Below, piece by piece: positions 1 to 11,552 of a stretch of DNA of 64,000 nt (positions are counted from its first letter, which is position 1; the number at the start of each line of letters is the position of its first letter). The stretch is taken from contig NC_087389.1 in the NCBI RefSeq assembly GCF_963675165.1, forward strand, positions 2,514,001-2,578,000, given 5' to 3'. The position numbers and the translations under genes were made by a program. This stretch comes from Halichondria panicea. Lineage: Eukaryota; Porifera; Demospongiae; Suberitida; Halichondriidae. The notes beneath the pieces are model-generated. The model made no database searches. It saw nothing but the letters and a program-made list of their open reading frames with translations, and was not told where the DNA came from.

Positions 1-519
1 CCCTCAATGTCACTCCTCACTCCTCTTTCTATCGCATTTTCATAAATACTTTCCATTATGTTAATGATAAGCATCACTTGATCTTTAATTTCCTCGTAAA
101 AAGTTTCCACTTGCATCCTGCATCTAGCAATTAGTTTTCCTCAATTAGTTTTCCTCCAAAGGAATTGTGGCTTGCCATTTCCCATACTGCTAGGCTCTAT
201 TTAGAAAAAAATAGGCTGGGCTCAGGCTGGGCTCTATTTAGGCAAGTAGAAAATAGGTGAGGTTGAAGTCCACCTGGATCTATCACGTGCACAATTTTGT
301 CACACACACGTGTTAAGTACTTCAGATTGAGGATTATACCAATCCCGAGGTTCAGATGGATTTAGAATCAATGTCTACTGAGGGATGTCTGTGATTATCT
401 GAAAGGAAGAAAGTTTAGAAAGGAAGAAAGTTTACTGAACACAGCTCCTGATAATATTAAGACATTTACACAAATAAATATGATTCTAGATCAAGAGTTA
501 GATGGACCAGCCATAAAAT
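1..519. other. AT-rich stretch without a recognised gene
   Basis: No coding, RNA or element signature is recognised here. The stretch contains short immediate duplications, for example a 16-bp one at 402-417 and 419-434 and a duplicated 'ggctgggctc'-type motif near 210-235. Confidence 0.5.
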
Positions 520-1740
520 TTGGTTTATGGCTTGGCCACAACTCCAGGGCCGGAGTGGCTTAAAGAAATTGTTCCTATTCTTGGAGAAAGTACACAATGT
601 ACTGAGGTCTCTATGAATGAGTATCGGGACTCTCTGTCTGGACCTGTCCCAGAACCAGTGATGTTAGCCCTGGTGGTTCAACGGTATGTTCGTTTTTCTG
701 TTTGCTGTTTACTTTTTTCTTCGACTAGATGTCAGTGTATTCCTCAGTTGAGAGGTCAAGGTCAACTTCAACGTCAAAATCAGCAAATCTCACAACTACA
801 CCATCAAGAAAGAAGGTATTACAAGGTATTACAGCACATTACACATTCAAAATTGAAACTCTCTCATTCCCATTCCCTGTTCCTTTGTTCCGAACTTCGA
901 CGGAAGAAAACCTTCGGAAGAAGAGACTGTTAACTGAAGATAGGAAATATATGGTTCAAGTGCTTGCGACTGTGACTGTTCTTATGACATATGACAAGAA
1001 TCCTATCAAGTATCACTGTGCACTTGCACTTGTCGCCAGGTCCTTGATTGAGAAAGTATCGTTCTTACAAGAGGGTGATTCTTACAAGAGGGTGATTCTG
1101 AAGCTGAGGTGATTAATTTAGTGTTCAAAAAGAATAAAAATTCCATTTTGAATGATTCAGCGTTTCAAGGAAGCAATTTCTACTGCTCACATTGTTACAC
1201 CTCCGGTAAACGCTGATGATGATGTTTCATTTGGTAGAAACTTGGAGGGCAAACCAAAACCTCGTTTTTTTGACGTCATAAGAGACTTTATGAAGAGAAC
1301 ATTCCCCAATCGATGGAAAAGATATTCAGATCCTATCAATCCTATAGGATCTATCCTAATCCCTAATCCCCCCACATTGCACCAGTACCTGACAGACTGA
1401 CTACCCATGCCTGAAGAAGTTCTCTGTTGTAAGTAATAGTGCAACATACATGTATCTATAATGCAGTGCGCTCAGGATTTTGCGCTCTTGACGTAACTTT
1501 GAAGAGCATTTCGTGAAGTGCATCAATGTTTACTGCAGAGACACAATACAAGCTGAAGTTGTTACGTACAGCGATGATCTCTCGGAGGGTAAAACATCTA
1601 TATATATAATTACACCCAGTGCTATGATTTTATACTCAGATTCTGTCTGTCTAATGGCTTTTCGTTGCCTGAGTCTTCTGAGAGAGGACATTCCGTACAT
1701 TCTAAAAGTTGTACCAGTAAGTAGCAAACATATTACACAC
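520..1740 (+). pseudogene. Multi-exon fragment resembling SAMD3-like transposon-associated protein
   Basis: Several open, exon-like blocks follow one another on the plus strand. The first (about 520-683) ends at a GTATGT donor. A Ser/Thr/Gln-rich block (729-817) follows, then a block around 940-1110 with a motif of the type RKYMVQVLAT ... LVARSLIEKVSFLQEG. The next block, about 1150-1400, carries KPKPRFFDVIRDFMKRTFPN. A later block near 1640-1720 is bordered by a plausible AG and a GTAAG-type donor. The order and wording of these motifs resemble proteins commonly annotated as sterile-alpha-motif-domain-containing-3-like, which are widespread and probably transposon-linked in fish and invertebrates. 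That comparison is from memory. Exon phases could not all be reconciled, so the copy is probably broken. No SAM domain is visible. Confidence 0.35.
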
Positions 1741-2560
1741 TCTTAATATTACACACTCTTATGCACAAGGCTATAGAAGGCTATAGAGCGGTTGTACACT
1801 CAGCCTTCATTTCGAGGAATTTCAACAGTACTTCGTCGCTATCGAAAACTCGCTCGTTTTGGAATCAAACAACTTTACAAAATGCTGTGTTTGCTGCAAT
1901 TTGTGCACACTACATTTACAACTTAAGTTATCACAAAAAATGCAGTGACTTTTGGTTGTTTCTCCAAGAGAATGTAGAAATCGCCAAATTGTTTTTCTGT
2001 TCATTTTGCAGGAATCAAAAGGGCATTTACTGAACTTTATGCCACAGACGACTCTGATTGAGTGTTGAACTGTTGAACTGATTGACTGGAACTTACCGCT
2101 GATTTTGAAAATGCGTGTACTGTAAAAATGCGTGTACTGTAATTCCAGGTCAACTTAACAAATTCTTTCTTGAAACAACATACTAACATTTTAATTGTCA
2201 TTTAAACATGTTATATATAGTTGTAACAACAAACAACTCCAGGTCAAATTAAAATTGTAGTGCCAACAAATTTAAATACTAACTAACACTAAAAATGTGC
2301 AATGATTGTCATTTCAACATGTTCATATGTAATGGTGACTAATATATAGGTGACTAATATATATTTGTTATAACAACGAACAACTGCAGTTGTGTTGTGT
2401 GAGATTCATCACAACAATTTTTTTGTTGTTGTGCTAACAAACTACAAACTTGTTTTTACAATGAGAAAAGTTAATGATGAAGGCAAAGTTGTAATGATAA
2501 TGTTAACATTACAGGAATAAGGAATAATTATAGAGTTAAATAGTCTGGTCTGGCGCGGGT
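1741..2560. other. AT-rich stretch without a recognised gene
   Basis: Low-complexity AT-rich DNA with repeated 'ggtgactaatatat' and 'aacaacgaacaact' patterns. It includes a 16-17 bp immediate duplication at 2108-2140. Open frames here are short and show no recognisable motif. Confidence 0.5.
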
Positions 2561-2599
2561 TGTTTGTGCGAGAGTATCTCAAAGTCCCTGCTGCCACTC

Positions 2600-3240
2600 A
2601 GATGACTTCACCACCATACACCCTCACCACCATACACCCTCCGTCTGAGATCACTCTGAGGGCGTGCAAAACGTGGTAGGCTCATGTTGACAGCATGTGT
2701 GGGACCACACACTTTTAAGTCTGCACCTCTCAATGCAACTGACCACTTGAGGAGAAGCTGAAATCCAAGCGTAGCATGCACAACTCCCACACTCTTAGAC
2801 AGGAGGACAGGTGAGAACAATATCACCCTGAGTGGTGAGGAGGCGATACAGGAGGCGATACAGATGAACTAACGATGTGTGTAGCTTCTCTTAACTGTTG
2901 ACTCTGGGTCAATAAGTTTCTTAAGATGGGAGTTGCCAGTTGTGCGATTACAGTGACCCCGTGACCCCGGGAAACTTCAAGGTTTTTAACGATTTAGCAG
3001 GCTGCTGGACCCAGACGATGCAAGACATCATCGCATTCATGCACAAAAAACCAGTTCATGAGGTAGGCACGCATGCATGCATCATCATAACAAATGCAAT
3101 AAGGTTTTAACCGTGGTGCGTACTGGTACTGGATGCAAAGTTGGTGGTATGGAAGTGGTTGCATTTCGCCCAGAGAAATTTGGTAATGACAGTCCTCATG
3201 CCATTACTGCAGCTCTGAAAAGTACGAAAGTACGAAACAG
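2600..3240 (+). pseudogene. Relic of RAG1-N-terminus-like element (copy A)
   Basis: The segment 2647-2760 shares a colinear core with 62570-62700. Both contain 'gtgcaaaacgtggt', 'ttgacagcatgtgtg' and 'tctgcacctctcaatgcaac', and both have 'ggcgatacagatg' 100-150 bases further on. At 62.5 kb this core follows a RING-like start, so this is a related but more damaged copy. A 16-bp duplication (2609-2624/2625-2640) and several stops interrupt every frame. Downstream, about 3110-3230, a stretch reading like VVAFRPEKFGNDSPHAI may be further 3' coding sequence of the same element, but I cannot place it. The family assignment rests on the 62-kb copy and is inference. Confidence 0.4.
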
Positions 3241-3385
3241 GGGGACTTTTTAGACGGCTAGACGGCACTATTATTCGTGGGGTCAACTCGTTAGGATGAT
3301 ATGTAATGTAGTACAGTCAACATCAGCAAGGTAAGGTAAGTGCATATTCCATATAGCAATTATACTGCCATGGACTGGATCCCTA

Positions 3386-3750
3386 GAAGGTCTCCCACCC
3401 CAAGACTGTCTCCCACCCAAGAAGATCTTTCACCCCTAGACGGTCGTCTCCCACTCCAAGAACAAGAAGATCTCCCCCACCCCTAGACGGTCTCCCACCC
3501 CAACCACATCGAACCCACCCCTAGACAGTCTCCCACCATGTCTCACACTCCAAGAAGATCTCCCACCCGATCCCACAAGACGGTCTCCCATCCCAAGACA
3601 GTCTCCCACCCCAAGACAGACTCCCCAAGACAGACTAAGAAGATCTAGACAGTCTCCCACTCAAAGAAGGCCCAAGACAGTCTCCCACCAGGCCAATCCC
3701 TACATGGTCTCCCTACATGGTCTCCCTACATGGTCTCCCACTCCAACTCC
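3386..3750. repeat. Minisatellite of TCTCCCACCCCAAGAC-type units
   Basis: Degenerate tandem units built on 'gtctcccaccccaagac' or 'ctagacggtctcccacc' repeat across about 350 bases. The run ends with three near-identical 'tacatggtctccc' units at 3700-3735. Minus-strand open frames here simply translate the repeat into a W/G-rich low-complexity peptide. Confidence 0.85.
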
Positions 3751-3939
3751 AAGAAGGTACCGCCTTCCGCCTTCACCAAAAAGGAGACAAACAACTAGAT
3801 CCACAGCAAAGGCGAAAGACTGGTCGAAACAACTGAGTTCAGCATACAATGAGAGTACAGTAAAGCTTATACTTTGTTCAGTTTGCCATGGGCGATCCTT
3901 GCGATCCTTGCTGCATGCTTTTGATTGAGCTCATCTATC

Positions 3940-4190
3940 ATATTATTATTATTTGGGATGGAACAATAATCATGAAGTATAAATAATTATACATACTATA
4001 ATAAGAGTCCTAATGAACAAGAATCCTAATAATTATGCACAACAAGCAGTATGTGATTGTATAAAATAATGTAGATAACACTACACGTGTTATCTATTGT
4101 GGTATCATTGTAGTGTTTGTCGCTTACCATGCAAGACCTAGCAAGACCTAGAAGAAAGTGTATAAGTGAAAAATCCCTAACTAAGAAGTA
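3940..4190. other. AT-rich spacer
   Basis: AT-rich DNA between two satellite blocks, with a 10-bp immediate duplication 'gcaagaccta' at 4132-4151. No gene is seen. Confidence 0.4.
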
Positions 4191-5010
4191 AAGAGGACAC
4201 AGAGGACACATGCAGAGAACGCACAGCGAACACAGAAAAAGCAGAGGGACACAACAGGCACACACAGAGGATACAGGGGACACAACGGGCACAGCGGACA
4301 CAACAGAGGACACAACAGACACAGCAGGACACAACACAACACACACAACACACACAACACACACACAACACACACAACACAGAGGACTGCATGCAGAGAC
4401 ACAATGGACACAGCAGACACAGAGGACACAGCGAACACAGAGGACACAACAGACGCAGAGGATACACAGGGGACACAGCAGACACAATAGACACACAGAC
4501 ACACAGACACACAGACACACAGACACAATACACACAGGACACGAGACACATGCAGAGGACACAGCAAACACAGACAGACACAGAGGACACATCAGCAGAC
4601 ACTGCGGACAAAGTAAACTCATGCAGCAAACACAGCAGTCACACAGCAGTCACAGCGGTCACAGTGGACACAGAGAGACACAACAGACACAGTGGACACT
4701 GCAGTCACAGTGGACAGACTTGCACAGCGGACACAGTGGACACAGCAGTCACAGTAGACATGCACAGCAGATACAACAGACACAACGAGAGACACATGGA
4801 CACAGAGGACACAGAGAGACATGGACACAGAGAGTCAGAGAGACACAACGCAGACACAGACAGACACAGACAGACACCACAGACACAGCGGACACAGAGA
4901 GACACAGCGGACACAGCAGACACATCGGAGACAGAGAGACACGAGAGACAGAGAGACACGACAGACACAGAGAGACACCAGGAAACACAGTAAACACCAA
5001 TGGACACAGA
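4190..5010. repeat. GACACAG-type satellite array
   Basis: About 800 bases consist almost wholly of 6-9 bp units related to 'gacacag', 'gacacaaca' and 'cacacagac', with interspersed 'ggacacag' steps. Long open frames exist in several phases on both strands (T/H/Q-rich one way, C/V/S/L-rich the other). This is the expected by-product of a stop-poor short repeat, so I do not call a protein. Confidence 0.9.
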
Positions 5011-5011
5011 G

Positions 5012-5580
5012 GACACATACGACATTTGAGACTGCGCATGCACACCTGAATCAATACATAATTATAAATGTACAACCACACCCACTTTAGGGTTAATTAC
5101 ATTCTCTATTTGGATACACTTTACTCCTACCCATCAGGTGAATATATAATTTGTCACGATGTGCACACACAGCCGACACACAGCCGACTCATCAACAGAC
5201 AGACATGGACACAGAGAGTCAGAGAGTCACAACGCAGACACAGACAGACACAACAGACACAGACAGACACCACAGACACAGCGGACACAGAGAGACACCA
5301 CAGACACAGCGGACACAGCAGACACATCGGAGACAGAGAGACACGACAGACACAGAGAGACACCAAGGAAACACAGTAAACACCAATGGACACAGACACA
5401 GAGGACACATACAACATTTGAGACTGCGCATGCACACCTGAATCAATACATAATTATAAATGATAAATGTACAACCACACCCACTTTAGGGTTAATTACA
5501 TTCTCTATTTGGATACACTTTACTCCTACCCATCAGGTGAATATATAATTTGTCACGATGTGCACACACAGCCGACTCAT
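5012..5580. repeat. 392-bp higher-order duplication containing the satellite
   Basis: A non-satellite block starting 'gacatttgagactgcgcatg' runs through 'ctttagggttaattacattc' to 'gatgtgcacacacagccgac'. It occurs at 5020-5180 and again at 5410-5575, offset by 392 bases (for example 'actgcgcatg' at 5031 and 5423). The interval between holds a second, shorter GACACAG array (5200-5400). The unit is therefore unique block plus satellite, duplicated in tandem. The copies differ by small indels, for example 'tgataaatg' at 5460. Confidence 0.85.
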
Positions 5581-5589
5581 CAACAGACT

Positions 5590-6060
5590 AATGTTGCAAA
5601 CAGATATCGTCACCAAAGCGCCGTTCTCATATAGGTATAGGGACATCAGGGATGAAAGTTGCATGTGTGTTAGTGTTAGTGAAAATATTTGCAATGATAT
5701 AATTAGTCCTAAACATGACACAAAATTAACGAATAATAATTTTACAGTAACCTTAAATGAGTCAAGAGCACCTATGTGGATCTCGCACGATGATAACGAT
5801 GATAATAAATGTAGCGACAACAATTGCTCTGTGTGTGAAAGTAGCATGTGTGTGAAAGTAGCAGCACTCCCAATGTTGGTGGGAGGCAACCAGCAAAAGG
5901 TCAACAAGAAACAGTCACATTTGTATGTCACATTTGTATGGAAATTGTAGACAAACCTGTTGAGCTGAAGGTGTGCCTTCGAGTTTCCAAAACAAATTTA
6001 GAGCACCTCCTTTCTGATATTTCCAACTCTTTATATTAGTTGACTCTTTATATTAGTTGA
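5590..6060 (+). pseudogene. Relic of RAG1-N-terminus-like element (copy B), RING start visible
   Basis: At about 5870-5970 one frame reads NVGGRQPAKGQQETV, then VCHICMEIVDKPVEL. This parallels the 62.4-kb copy, where the same position reads VGGQG..., then ECPLCLHIVDKPIEL. C-x2-C followed by an IVDKPxEL stretch is the beginning of a RING-type zinc finger. The later Cys/His ligands are not visible because the frame degenerates. Overlapping frames around 5558-5950 and two immediate duplications ('gtgtgaaagtagca', 'cacatttgtatg') show that the copy is broken. Confidence 0.4.
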
Positions 6061-6424
6061 GCTATCGCGATCAGCTTGAGAGAGAACGCAAAAGAAAGGA
6101 GGTTGTAGTAGGTACCTGCGTAGGTATGCATCAGATGACAAAATTGATTGGCCCTACCAGCCAAGTCAAGAATTATCAAAGAACAAATTAGAGAAAAAAT
6201 TAAGAGGAAAAACACTCTATAGTGCTCTATAGTGGAAACATCGAAATTAAGCCCACTCATTACCCCACTCATTAGAAACTATTCTTCTCTGTCTGCGTCT
6301 GAGTACAACGAATACATCAACAACAACGGTAAATGCATGGGTAAATGCATGGGTAAAGTAGCTACACCGTTAAAAACGGTGTATAGCACACTACTTTTCA
6401 CAGGTAATTTTTGGTGTGTGTTAA

Positions 6425-7308
6425 CCCTTTCCCCGTTGAAGCCGTCATATGACGGCCACTCTAGTGGTAATTTTCAAAAATTCGCTGTGCACACTGTGTT
6501 GGAGCTATGCACACGCTGTAGGTACCAGCACATGCGCATTGAGCTGCTCTTTCACATGGTATCTTTAATATGCTGCCTGGAGGTACACTTGGTACAATAA
6601 TGTCGAAAGAAAAGTGACCGTTTGATAATGTTTCAAGATCTTCGTAGTACAACCTCAGTGAGGTTCTAGAGGAGCTAGACAGTGAGAATATCAATGCTTA
6701 TGGCCTTATTGAGTGAGAGGATAGTGACTGGGATCATAGCTAGATAAGAAGCTACCTCAAGCTAAAGAATATAGAGCCTGAAGGCCTGAGGAAGAAGCTC
6801 TTGTGATGGATAAACTTCTTGGATCTGGTAAGTCTAGAGTAGCATATGTAGTCTTGTAGGCTTCAGTATAACTGTATTTAGGCTAGTTAGTACAGCAGTG
6901 GACATCATGAGCCACCATTGAACTTGTAAACTTGTGTGTAGGTGAAGAAAACATTTTCCGGGAAAAGGGCGTCTGCTGGTACGACCTCACAGAGAACTTT
7001 ATGCAGATCCTGATTGAACCATGTCACCGTGAGAACATTGAGAACACTTATTTAGTGTCTTTAGCCACTTTGTGCCCTCATACAATATTATTTGTGTACA
7101 TAATTGTGAATGTTTGTAAACAATTGCTAATTAGTGGGGGTGGTCAGTTGCTAGGTAACGAAGATTGTGTCAAGATACCTCTGGGGTCTGCGCTACCTGT
7201 AGGAAATAGTTACAAGTCATTTCAATGTATGGTTCATGATATATGAATTTTTAAAGAAAATTCTTATTTATTCTGTATTTTCTTGTTTTAATTAAAACGG
7301 GGAAAGGG
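6425..7308 (+). mobile_element. piggyBac-type non-autonomous element, complete (copy 1)
   Basis: The element begins CCCTTTCCCCGTT directly after TTAA (6421-6424) and ends AACGGGGAAAGGG directly before TTAA (7309-7312). This gives 13-bp terminal inverted repeats and the TTAA target duplication diagnostic of piggyBac. A subterminal palindrome CCGTCATATGACGG lies near 6441. Inside, at about 6655-6730, one frame reads EVLEELDSENINAYGLIE, stop, EDSDWDH, resembling the acidic N-terminus of piggyBac transposases. It is followed by a GGTAAGTC donor-like site. The 884-bp length leaves no room for the DDE domain, so this is an internally deleted derivative mobilised in trans. Related copies lie near 10.8-13.1 kb and at 35.1-36.0 kb. 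Confidence 0.85.
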
Positions 7309-7312
7309 TTAA

Positions 7313-7818
7313 TGTGTGCATACACTCAACTGCACAGTTATGCACAGTGTGTAACTGAACACTCCTGACATTCATCTATGTTTAAGTACAAGGTACTAAT
7401 GTTAAAGAATTTTACTCAATGACATTGCTCTAAAATCTCATTGGTTAGTTTGTAGTTTTCTCACTTCACTGCTACATGTTTCTCTTTGAAACTCAAGAGA
7501 ACCAGCTTGGAGAAGTTGGAGCTAGCTGAAGCAACAACTTGATCTAGTCTAGATATATATAGCTAATGATATAATAGGTCAAAGAGAGATCAAACCAGCA
7601 CCCAAGAACCAGCACCCAAGGACGCGAGGACACGAGTGTATCAAAGCAAGACAGCTGTACATATAGCCAGGAGTACTCAGTCCTGATAATAGCAGCCATG
7701 TAAGTCATTTGTTATACGGTTTATCTTACACAGGGAGCTCGTCTACATGTCTATGCCACTATGCCAGTGAATAAGAACCAAGAACAATGTCAATTCTTGA
7801 TGTGAGTATATATACATG
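7313..7818. other. Spacer without recognised gene
   Basis: AT-rich DNA with short duplications ('ccagcacccaag', 'gacgcgaggacacgag'). No coding motif is seen. Confidence 0.4.
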
Positions 7819-7820
7819 TA

Positions 7821-8284
7821 CCGTATTCACCCGAATTACCGGGACACAATTTTAAAAATAATTATGGCTTGCGGTGTCCCTTGAAGAAAAATTACGAAGA
7901 AAAATTACGTTTAAGTCTTGTATTAGGGTGTCCCGTAGTAATTAGAACGAATATTTCCACATTTAAGGGTACCTCGATTCTAGTAGAATCCAGGAGTTTC
8001 TAAGTCTCTACCGAGCTGACGTTAAATATCTAGATCCGTTCCTTTGCCTACCCCCTCCCTCTTGCTGAGCTTGCTGATTATTGTGTCTAGGAGCTTTCTC
8101 CACTAAGCAGCCCCTCCCCTTCTAGTCACGCTCCCGCATTACGCATGAGATCGGGACGCCTAAAAATATTTACATTTCCTGTTGTTCCTTTCCTGTTGTT
8201 CCTTAATATAGAGTGAAAAAAAATTAATTACCTAAGTCCGAATTGTCCCTTAGAATAGAGTGTCCCGGTAATTTGGGTATACAG
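7821..8284. mobile_element. Inverted-repeat MITE with TA flanks
   Basis: The left end (7821) reads CCGTATTCACCCGAATTACC then GGGACAC. The right end is the near-complement GTGTCCCGGTAATTTGGGTA then TACAG (to 8284), and both ends abut TA. An imperfect ~26-bp terminal repeat with a TA target fits a Tc1/mariner or pogo-derived non-autonomous element. 'Tgtccc'-type motifs recur inside (7875, 7930, 8245). There is no transposase frame. Confidence 0.65.
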
Positions 8285-8507
8285 TATACACGTTATACAC
8301 GTACTGAATATTTCTCTGTCTAATTATTATTATGATGGTATTCATTCAGGCTGAAGAATGTGTGTGGCTGAAGAATGTGGCTGAAGAATGTGGAGACAAA
8401 CATGAAGAGCCAGTATGGTATCCGAGTATAGTATCCGTCAGACAAAGAAAGTTCTTCAATTATGTGACTTTGGGTATAATTATACTGCTTAGGTTTCACT
8501 ACATCAC

Positions 8508-8936
8508 TATATGTGACAGGCTCTGGGAAAACAGACCAATTGGAGCAGATATTGGTATTGAGCAATAGCCAGATTTATAGACTACAGTGTATAATCTCAT
8601 AATTTTTTTTCTTGGATTATAGTTATCTACAGTCTTTATACTACCTCTCTGCAAAATCTGATGCTCTGAATCCAACTCTTTCCACCAAAGCGCTTTGTCT
8701 AAGCAGCCACCATTACCTTACTTTTCCCAATTTAGCAATCTTTGAGTGGGCGTTTCTCAATACTGCTGTTTTACAACTTCGAGTTTCCAACGCGCATAAC
8801 TCAGGCATGGAACAAGATATGTGCAAACTAAGCACATCAATACGTAGGCAATTCTTTGCTCTATCATCTGGTATATAGATCGCAAAAATTATAGCTTGCG
8901 CCAATTGGTCTGTTTTCCCAGAGCCTGTCACATATA
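8508..8936. mobile_element. MITE-like element with ~33-bp perfect inverted repeats
   Basis: The sequence 'atgtgacaggctctgggaaa' followed by 'acagaccaattgg' at 8511-8543 is exactly complementary to 8901-8933. About 360 bases lie between. The flanks are 'tatat'-type on both sides, so a TA target is possible. A plus-strand frame of 88 codons spans the interior (8612-8878, containing LRVSNAHNSGMEQDMCKLST) but matches nothing I recognise. Confidence 0.6.
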
Positions 8937-10828
8937 TATGTACGTTACATTGTTCCATTATACATACGTGTACTCTAATGTTTCATAATATTTTTATTGA
9001 TCAGATGATTGTGTAATTGTTAAATGCATGCCCTATATGCATAGGCACGCTTTGGCATGTAAGGCTAGCACACTAAGGGTGTTGCTTTACATTCATTATG
9101 TGCAGTAGAGCACACCACAGCAGTGTCCCTGAACACTCTTGAAATTACGCCCACCCCCACTTGAGCTAATTTGCCTCGAAAACACGCTTATCAGGAAAGT
9201 TTAAATTTAGGTACTAACTCCGGCTAGATGTATTTCGTTAAAACATTTAGAAATAGCAATGGAGAGTCACCTAGACTACTATCTGAAGTTGTATGTGTAA
9301 ATCTGGTGAAAAAACGTTGTTGATCAATTCTAATTGTTAATTGTTAATGCATGCATGGCCCAACCTGAGCAGCCACTATGTGACTCATAACTAACTGCTT
9401 CAGGCCAATTCTCTACCATAATGCCTCTCAAACAAATGGCTGGGTCAACACGCATCCCGACTTAGAGCTTCGAGCACGGATTTGCCTACAATTATACATA
9501 GACTATGTCATAGTTAAAGCTAGCACCAGATGAATGAATGTAAGACGTAATTATATATATGGCTGGCTAGGACGGTCATGAGCATGATAAGACTTACATG
9601 GGCAAAATCATTACAATGGAGTTCTACCTAATGAGCTCTGTGAAACAATACTCAATAGAGTGTTCTTTTATGTCGGTCAGGCAGTATTCCCAAAATCCAC
9701 AATACGTGGCCGGATACATTTTAACAAAGTAATCCCTAATACTACGTTGTCTATCATTGCAGCTTGTGCATGTAGATCAGTATTTGCATCCATGTCTTCT
9801 TAGGGCTTAATTTAATTTCGTTAGTCGAATACAAGGCATGCTGCTTCACGCTAGATGCTGCTTCACGCTAGAACAAATAGTGTGGTATATAGCTGGAATT
9901 TAATGGGCTGGAATTTAATGTAAGTAATATACTGGCCTAATCGATTCGACACAGACGTCAAAACACTCAGACGTCAAAACACTCATACGAGAGCATGTTC
10001 CAAACATTTCCTATATGAACATCACCACTCACCACCCCCATCTGCTAAACATTTCTCTGGAACTACAGTAACTCCTCGCATAGTATCAGCATTCGTACAC
10101 ATTCTTGGAGTTGCCTTGGGTAGACTCGTCTGCACTGGTGCATATTCAGATTCCCTTTCTTTTTCAGTACAGTTCTTTTTCAGTACAGTTTACGTATCAT
10201 GACATGCATAACAGGACTAATCAGATATCTTCTCGAGTAATGAGTAATAATTATTGCCAGTATTAAATGACAGCCATTTTAAGAGCATGATATCTATATA
10301 GCATTGCCAGTGCATATAGCATGCCTGTCAGAGAAAGGGTGATTACCTCCAGCTCAGGCTCTGGAAAAGCACTGCTGCAGCACTGATTTTAGGCGCACGG
10401 TTTATTAGCCACGATTGCTGAGTCATTAAAGATGGAATAGAGACTGAGAGGTCATCTGCCTCTTGGAAGCAATCGCAAATCTGAAGAAGAATCTGAAGAA
10501 GCGCTTTGTAATCCATCCAGGTTGTAGTCATTTGGAAACCCTGTGCAAATGCTGGGCAAGAAACTTACTTACTTATCACTTACTTATTCACTTACTTTAG
10601 TCAGTCAGACAAGAGCGGTAAAAGGTCAATTACAATATTCATTATGAATTATGGATTATAAAGTCTAGCCAGTTCCTTGATGTGGCCTTTTGAACAGTTT
10701 GAACATGAGTTATAAACACGGGCAAACCCACTGACAATCCCCACTGACAATCCTCAATCCCTCCACTGACAATCCTATGTAAAACCTACTGGTTTTACTA
10801 ATCCAACAATCAATCAATCATCCATCAT
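8937..10828. other. Long stretch without recognised gene
   Basis: About 1.9 kb of AT-rich DNA with no convincing frame. It is rich in immediate duplications: 17 bp at 9838-9854/9855-9871, 16 bp at 9952-9967/9968-9983, 'gctggaatttaatg' near 9893-9920, and 'cactgacaatcc'-type repeats at 10728-10775. Confidence 0.5.
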
Positions 10829-10829
10829 C

Positions 10830-11548
10830 GAGAAAATACATTGAAAATTCATGAAATGACTTGTAACTATTTCCTACAGGTAGCGCAGACCCCAGAGGTA
10901 TCTTGACACCATCTTTGTTACCTAGCAACTGACCACCCCCACTAATTAGCAATTGTGCAATTGTTTACAAATTATAGCATTCACAATTATGTACACAAAT
11001 AAAATAAGTGTTCTCAATGTTATGTTCTCACAGTGACATGGTGCAATCAGAATCTGCAGAAAGTTCTCTACGAGGTGCAGACGTGGGAAATGTTTTTTTC
11101 TTCACCTACACACAGGTTTACAGTGGTCCACTGCTGTACTAACCTAAATACAGTTATACTACCAAGACTACCAAGACTACAGATGCCTTACTAGATCCAA
11201 GAAGTTTATCCATCGCAAGAGCTTCTTCCTCAGCTCTATATTCTTTAGCTTGAGCTATCTTCTTATCTAGCTATGATCCCAGTCACTGTCAACAAGGCCA
11301 TAAACATCGATATTCTCACTGTCTAGCTGCTCTAGAAGGTTGTACTACGAAGATCTTGAACCATTATCAAACGGTCACTTTTCTTTCGACATTACTGTAC
11401 AAGGGTGCCTCGAGGCAGCATATTAAAGATACCATGTGAAAGAGCAGCCCAATGCGCATGTGCTGGTACCTACAGCGTGCGCATAGCTCCAACACAGCGT
11501 GCACAACGAATTTTTGAAAATTACCACTAGAGTGGCCCGGGGAAAGGG
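10830..11548 (-). mobile_element. piggyBac-type element, truncated (copy 2)
   Basis: Reading on the minus strand from 11548, the copy starts CCCTTTCCCCGGG after a TTAA (11549-11552). It matches copy 1 through the 'gtcgaaagaaaagtgaccgt' block, the acidic-exon region, 'ggtgaagaaaaa' and the 'ctacctgtaggaaatag' block. The distal terminal repeat and TTAA are missing; similarity fades near 10830 ('agaaaatac'). It is a one-ended copy. Confidence 0.75.
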
Positions 11549-11552
11549 TTAA

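Noticed and set aside
3436-3660. Gly/Trp-rich minus-strand open frame
   Set aside because: It is the translation of the TCTCCCACC minisatellite.
4026-5090. Long open frames on both strands across the GACACAG array
   Set aside because: A stop-poor short repeat is open in several phases at once. The peptides are pure repeat translation with no start context or domain.
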